This document shows, piece after piece, positions 61,189 to 64,000 of a stretch of 64,000 nt of DNA. Origin of the DNA: Umezawaea sp036375055 (GTDB taxonomy: Bacteria > Actinomycetota > Actinomycetes > Mycobacteriales > Pseudonocardiaceae). A program made the position numbers and the translations under genes. Within the stretch, counting starts at the first letter, position 1. The number at the start of each line of letters is the position of its first letter. The notes beneath the pieces were generated by a model. It made no database searches. It was given only the letters and a program-made list of their open reading frames with translations, and was not told the origin of the DNA. The DNA lies in assembly GCF_036375055.1 (NCBI RefSeq), contig NZ_DASUSQ010000172.1, positions 57,704-121,703 of the forward strand, in the 5' to 3' direction.

Positions 61189-61329
61189 ATGAGCACCACC
61201 GCCACCGCTCTCGTCGACGATGTTGACCTGGAGATCCTGGAGTTCGATCGGCCCGTGGTCCAGCAGTTCGAGTTTCTGGGGTTCAGCGTTCATTGCAGTG
61301 CTGGAGCGCTTCGTTCTGCCAATCCCTGA
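61189..61329 (+). CDS. 46-residue peptide, RiPP precursor-like
   Basis: ATG at 61189 with a good GGGGAG six bases upstream. The product begins MSTTATALVDDVDLEILEFD, continues RPVVQQFEFLGF and ends SVHCSAGALRSANP. An acidic leader-like half (DVDLEILEFD) precedes a tail with one Cys and several Ser. First 32 codons have strong GC3 bias, the rest weaker. The layout is leader-core-like, but no maturation enzyme is adjacent; the nearest candidates are the P450 genes. Chance or a truncated gene remain possible. Confidence 0.45.
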   Translation: MSTTATALVDDVDLEILEFDRPVVQQFEFLGFSVHCSAGALRSANP

Positions 61330-61360
61330 CGTGCGACCCGGTGCCGCCAACGGCGTCGGT

Positions 61361-61924
61361 TCACCGGGGGCCGCGTTCCTCCCGCTGGGTTTGCGTGTCG
61401 CGGCGGACTCGGTCCGTGTGCTCACCGATCAGGCCGATCCGGTCCGCCAGGTCGGGGTGGGTGGTGCGCAGGTGGTCGTGCGCGCCCGCCAGCGGGCTGA
61501 GGAGCGCTGCCGCGTCGTTCTCGCCCAGTGCCCTGTGCACGGACGGGTCCAGGTCGCCGATCTGGCCTGCGAGGCTGCGGAGCACGGCTGAGTTCGCCCT
61601 GGCCCACTGGGAGACCGCGCGGTCTCCCGCTCTGCGGTCCCGTTCCGCCCGCACGCGTTCCTCGCCCGTGGATTCGCCGATGTCGGAGGTGCGCAGTCTC
61701 AGGTAGCGGCGTTCCGCCGCCTGGCGGCTGGCGACGCCCAGCGCGGGTGCCAGGTCGGCCCAGCTCGCGCCGTGGTCGCGAGCCGTGGCGATCAGCCTCG
61801 GTTCCCAGTCGGCCAGTTCGGCTCGCAGTTCGCGGAGGAGTTCCAGTGCGCTCAACGCCTGTGCCGCGCTCAGGTCGGGTGTGGAGGCGGCGGCGCGGAG
61901 GGTCTCGTAGTCACCGATCGGCAT
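61361..61924 (-). CDS. HSP18 transcriptional regulator
   Basis: A 187-residue regulator typical of Pseudonocardiaceae, always near an Hsp20 gene as far as I recall. A helix-turn-helix is seen in ASWADLAPALGVASRQAAERRYLRLR (about 50-80); the rest is helical. ATG with AAAGGA upstream. Divergent from hsp18, with two matching inverted repeats in the 101-bp spacer that probably bind it. Confidence 0.85.
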   Translation of the reverse strand: MPIGDYETLRAAASTPDLSAAQALSALELLRELRAELADWEPRLIATARDHGASWADLAPALGVASRQAAERRYLRLRTSDIGESTGEERVRAERDRRAGDRAVSQWARANSAVLRSLAGQIGDLDPSVHRALGENDAAALLSPLAGAHDHLRTTHPDLADRIGLIGEHTDRVRRDTQTQREERGPR

Positions 61925-61925
61925 T

Positions 61926-61944
61926 TGTCATCCTTTCGACGACA
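61926..61944. promoter_or_regulatory. Heat-shock operator 1 (regulator side)
   Basis: TGTCATC-CTTTC-GACGACA, one arm mismatch, lies two bases before the regulator ATG. Same motif as operator 2, centres 26 bp apart. Confidence 0.6.
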
Positions 61945-61951
61945 TGGGGGT

Positions 61952-61979
61952 TGTCATCACTTGGATGACATGTTACAAC
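61952..61979 (+). promoter_or_regulatory. Heat-shock operator 2 and Hsp20 promoter
   Basis: TGTCATC-ACTTG-GATGACA (61952-61970), perfect 7-bp arms, fills the spacer of a promoter with -35 TTGTCA (61951-61956) and -10 TACAAC (61974-61979), 17 bp apart. Binding would block hsp20 transcription. Confidence 0.65.
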
Positions 61980-62025
61980 AGAAGTGCGCGTTGACAGGAG
62001 TCGAGAACGTACGAGGAGGTGCCGG

Positions 62026-62469
62026 ATGTTGATGCGCACTGACCCGTTCCGGGAGCTGGACCGGCTGGCGCAGCAGGTGTTCACCGGGCCGGGTACGTGG
62101 TCGCGGCCCACGGCGATGCCGATGGACGCCTACCGGACGGGCGACGAGTTCGTGGTGGCGTTCGACCTGCCGGGTGTGGCGGCGGACGCGATCGAGTTGG
62201 ACGTCGAGCGCAACGTGCTGACGGTCAAGGCGGAGCGCAGGCCCGCGATCGGCAAGGAGGACGTGGAGATGCAGGTCGCCGAGCGGCCGCTGGGCGTGTT
62301 CTCCCGTCAACTGTTCCTCGGCGACACCCTCGACGCCGAGCGCATCACGGCCGACTACGACGCCGGTGTCCTCACGCTCCGGATCCCGGTGCAGGAGAAG
62401 GCGAAGCCGCGCAAGATCTCGATCACGAGCAGCGGTGGCGCCGAGGAGGTCAAGCAGATCGACGCTTGA
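62026..62469 (+). CDS. hsp18: Small heat-shock protein Hsp20/Hsp18 (alpha-crystallin family)
   Basis: A 147-residue ATP-independent holdase chaperone. Alpha-crystallin domain about 40-135 (PMDAYRTGDEFVVAFDLPGV, FSRQLFLGDTLD, ADYDAGVLTLRIPV), with the dimer-interlocking motif IPV near the end. ATG at 62026 with GAGGAGG upstream. Controlled from the divergent spacer. Confidence 0.94.
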   Translation: MLMRTDPFRELDRLAQQVFTGPGTWSRPTAMPMDAYRTGDEFVVAFDLPGVAADAIELDVERNVLTVKAERRPAIGKEDVEMQVAERPLGVFSRQLFLGDTLDAERITADYDAGVLTLRIPVQEKAKPRKISITSSGGAEEVKQIDA

Positions 62470-62555
62470 CCGGGGAGCTGTGCCGCGCGGGGTCCGGTGT
62501 GCCGGACCCCTGTCGTGGCGCGTGAACCGGTCGCACGTTCATTCCGTGAAGGACG

Positions 62556-62921
62556 GTGGTGTCGGTGGACGTCTACTTCGACGACGGCTCGGTTCGCGGA
62601 CTGCGCGACTACGTGAGGCGCGTGGGTCGGGCGTTGGGGCTGAGCGGTGAGTGCTCGTGCGTCGAGGTGGACCGGCCCCTGGGGGCCTACCTGGCGCTGG
62701 ACGGCAGGGTCCCGAGCTTCCCGAACTGGGACGTCGCCCTGCTGTGGCGCGAGGACGAGGGGTGGGCGGTCGCGGTCGAACCCGACGGCGTGGAGGAGCC
62801 GGTCGTGCTGGCGCGGATGGGCGGGGACCCGGTGCCGTCGCCGCACGAGGTGGCGCGGTGGGCACAGGACTTCCTGGGCGACGGGCACGTGCCGAGCGGG
62901 CACCTGCCCGCGCTCGTGTGA
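62556..62921 (+). CDS. DUF6292 family protein
   Basis: A 121-residue cytosolic protein (GLRDYVRRVGRALGL, YLALDGRVPSFPNWDVALLW, GWAVAVEPDG). Matches the actinobacterial DUF6292 pattern; function unknown. GTG at 62556, with alternatives at 62559 and 62565; GAAGGA is just upstream. Convergent with the receiver gene. Confidence 0.75.
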   Translation: MVSVDVYFDDGSVRGLRDYVRRVGRALGLSGECSCVEVDRPLGAYLALDGRVPSFPNWDVALLWREDEGWAVAVEPDGVEEPVVLARMGGDPVPSPHEVARWAQDFLGDGHVPSGHLPALV

Positions 62922-62927
62922 GGCCGC

Positions 62928-63413
62928 TCAGCCGGTCGACCGCACCACCGCGACGAAGAAGTCGTCGAACTCGCGGACGGTGCCGGTGAACGCCTGGAAG
63001 TCGATCGGCTTGGTCACGTAGGCGTCGGCGCGCGGGAGGTGGCCGCGCAGCGCGTCGCCCTCGGCGTCGGAGGTCGTCAGCACGACCACGGGGATGGTGC
63101 GCAGGCCGTCGTCCGACTTGACCTGCGCGAGCACCTCGTGGCCGTCCATCCTGGGCAGGCCGAGGTCCAGCAGGATCAGGTCCGGGCGCGGGGCGTCGGT
63201 GTGCTCGCCGGTGCGCCGCAGGAACGCCATCGCCTCGACGCCGTCGCGCACCACGTGCAGCGGGTTGGCCACCCGGTGGTGCTCGAAGGCCTCCTGCGTC
63301 ATGAAGGCGTCCTCCAGGTCGTCCTCCACGAGCAGGACGGTGACCACCTTCGCGCTGGTCTCGATCAACGGCCGGTCCGTTCGAACGGGTGCGGGACCCG
63401 AAAATTCTGCCAC
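62928..63413 (-). CDS. Stand-alone receiver (Rcp1/CheY-like) response regulator
   Basis: 161 residues consisting of one receiver domain after a short N-terminal tail: acids in LLVEDDLEDAF, phospho-Asp in LILLDLGLPRMDG, Thr in VVLTTS, Lys in YVTKPID. No output domain, so it signals by partner binding, as in phytochrome-linked Rcp1. The GTG at 63413 has TGGAG upstream. No adjacent kinase. Confidence 0.88.
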   Translation of the reverse strand: MAEFSGPAPVRTDRPLIETSAKVVTVLLVEDDLEDAFMTQEAFEHHRVANPLHVVRDGVEAMAFLRRTGEHTDAPRPDLILLDLGLPRMDGHEVLAQVKSDDGLRTIPVVVLTTSDAEGDALRGHLPRADAYVTKPIDFQAFTGTVREFDDFFVAVVRSTG

Positions 63414-63437
63414 GTCGCTCCACAGAGGAGGAACAGG

Positions 63438-63460
63438 GGATTTGAAGATATTTCAAATCC
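63438..63460. promoter_or_regulatory. AT-rich palindrome GGATTTGAA-GATAT-TTCAAATCC
   Basis: Perfect 9-bp arms around GATAT, in the 124-bp spacer between the receiver gene and the 50-residue membrane peptide. It stands out as AT-rich and is a likely operator for either. Downstream GTGT-N16-GGGTA (63464-63488) resembles the actinobacterial SigB promoter consensus. Confidence 0.6.
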
Positions 63461-63537
63461 GAGGTGTTCCGGAGGCCTGTGCGGGGTAGTCCCCAGTCGA
63501 CCGTGCCGAGGGGCACACCGGAAGCAGGGGAGCGGAC

Positions 63538-63690
63538 ATGCCTTGGGTTGACCGACACCGACGCCGTCTGCCGGGCAGTTGGTTCCGCACGACCACCGTG
63601 CAGGCGCACCACCGCCGCAAGCCGGGTTTCCACTGGATGGTGCTGGCCATCGTGCTGGCCGTGGTCCTCCTGCTGGTCATCATCTTCTAG
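63538..63690 (+). CDS. 50-residue single-pass membrane peptide
   Basis: Starts MPWVDRHRRRLPGSWFRTTT, with a basic HHRRKPG stretch and ends in one hydrophobic helix (WMVLAIVLAVVLLLVIIF) reaching the C-terminus. Tail-anchored or N-in topology is likely. ATG with AGGGGAG upstream. Its TAG shares CTAG with the stop of the convergent STAS gene. Unknown function. Confidence 0.65.
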   Translation: MPWVDRHRRRLPGSWFRTTTVQAHHRRKPGFHWMVLAIVLAVVLLLVIIF

Positions 63691-64000
63691 CGCTCCGGCG
63701 CGACGGTCCTGACCACCAGGTCCCGACCGGTCGAGACCCCGCTGAGCCCGGACAGCTCCAGGATCCGGGCGGGCGTGGACCCCTCCCCGGCCAGCACGGT
63801 CAGGGACCGGCCGTTGCGCGAGGCCGCGGTCGCGGCCTCCAGGAGCAGCGCGATCCCGGAACTGCTCAGGTAGCTCAGACCGGTGAGGTCGACGTCGGTG
63901 CGGGGCTGGTCGGCGCCGTCGATCCGGTGGAGCACCGCGGCCCGCAGGTCGTCCACGGTGGTGAGGTCCAGGTCCCCGGTGATCCGGAGGACCTGGACCT
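63687..64000 (-). CDS. STAS-domain protein, cut by window edge
   Basis: C-terminal about 104 residues of an anti-sigma antagonist; the 5' end lies beyond the window. The reading frame enters at 63998 with VQVLRITGDLDLTTVDDL and has the Ser motif LTGLSYLSSSGIALLLEA. Possibly linked to stress signalling with the receiver and the membrane peptide. Confidence 0.82.
   Translation of the reverse strand, partial: VQVLRITGDLDLTTVDDLRAAVLHRIDGADQPRTDVDLTGLSYLSSSGIALLLEAATAASRNGRSLTVLAGEGSTPARILELSGLSGVSTGRDLVVRTVAPER

Noticed and set aside
1..64000. Secondary-metabolite gene cluster
   Set aside because: Apart from two P450s, a ferredoxin and one RiPP-like ORF, there are no PKS, NRPS, terpene or lanthipeptide synthase genes.

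Overview
The window reads as chromosome of a GC-rich filamentous actinomycete. Strong third-position GC bias, many GTG starts, short GTGA/ATGA gene overlaps and GGAGG-type ribosome sites all fit. An Hsp20 gene beside an 'HSP18 transcriptional regulator', an IniB-like protein, DUF6292, DUF6204 and DUF4395 proteins and a decayed MmyB-type regulator suggest Pseudonocardiaceae (Saccharothrix, Actinosynnema or Lentzea-like); this is inference from gene content. I see no rRNA, tRNA, CRISPR, transposase, integrase or phage gene.

Layout. 0-5 kb: secreted GH18 chitinase, type VII-type subtilisin (mycosin) and secreted S1 protease, with DasR-like sites upstream of the chitinase and the S1 protease. 5-9 kb: signalling group of a PAS-GAF-histidine kinase-REC-ANTAR hybrid, a STAS protein and a GAF-ANTAR protein. 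9-14 kb: DJ-1 protein, LysR regulator, proton antiporter, sirtuin, MOSC protein and small genes. 14-22 kb: GH12-CBM2 enzyme, SDR, Ser/Thr kinase, split DUF1996 protein, glycosyltransferase and DUF4395 protein. 22-28 kb: a five-gene operon of CPBP protease, ABC ATPase, ABC permease, histidine kinase and response regulator. 28-38 kb: aldo/keto reductase, an intergenic 40-bp repeat array, and a plant cell-wall block (GH10-CBM2 xylanase, GH43-CBM42, expansin-CBM2, CE1-type esterase-CBM2) with a TetR/SDR pair inside it. 38-45 kb: LysR/SCO6745 pair, IMPase-like/NAD-binding pair, SulP-carbonic anhydrase fusion, MarR/hydrolase pair. 45-52 kb: MmyB pseudogene, GH55 glucanase with CebR-like boxes, Gfo/Idh oxidoreductase, M28 membrane peptidase. 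52-60.5 kb: IniB/LuxR pair, then a P450 locus (TetR, TetR, P450, TetR, ferredoxin, decayed ferredoxin reductase, P450). 60.5-64 kb: a 24-bp perfect inverted repeat, a 32-bp G/T-rich array, a 46-residue RiPP-like small ORF, HSP18 regulator/Hsp20, DUF6292, a receiver protein, a 50-residue membrane peptide and a STAS protein cut by the window edge.

How it fits together. The main theme is secreted polysaccharide and protein degradation: seven carbohydrate-active proteins attacking chitin, beta-glucan, xylan, arabinoxylan and ester side groups. Their promoters carry distinct candidate operators: DasR-like, CebR-like, LacI-like, and a composite CCAAATGAG/CGAAAC element shared by the xylanase and the expansin/esterase pair. 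A second theme is stress and signalling (STAS, ANTAR, kinases, Hsp20). A third is the P450 locus, where two near-identical operators precede a TetR gene and a P450 gene and the local reductase is destroyed.
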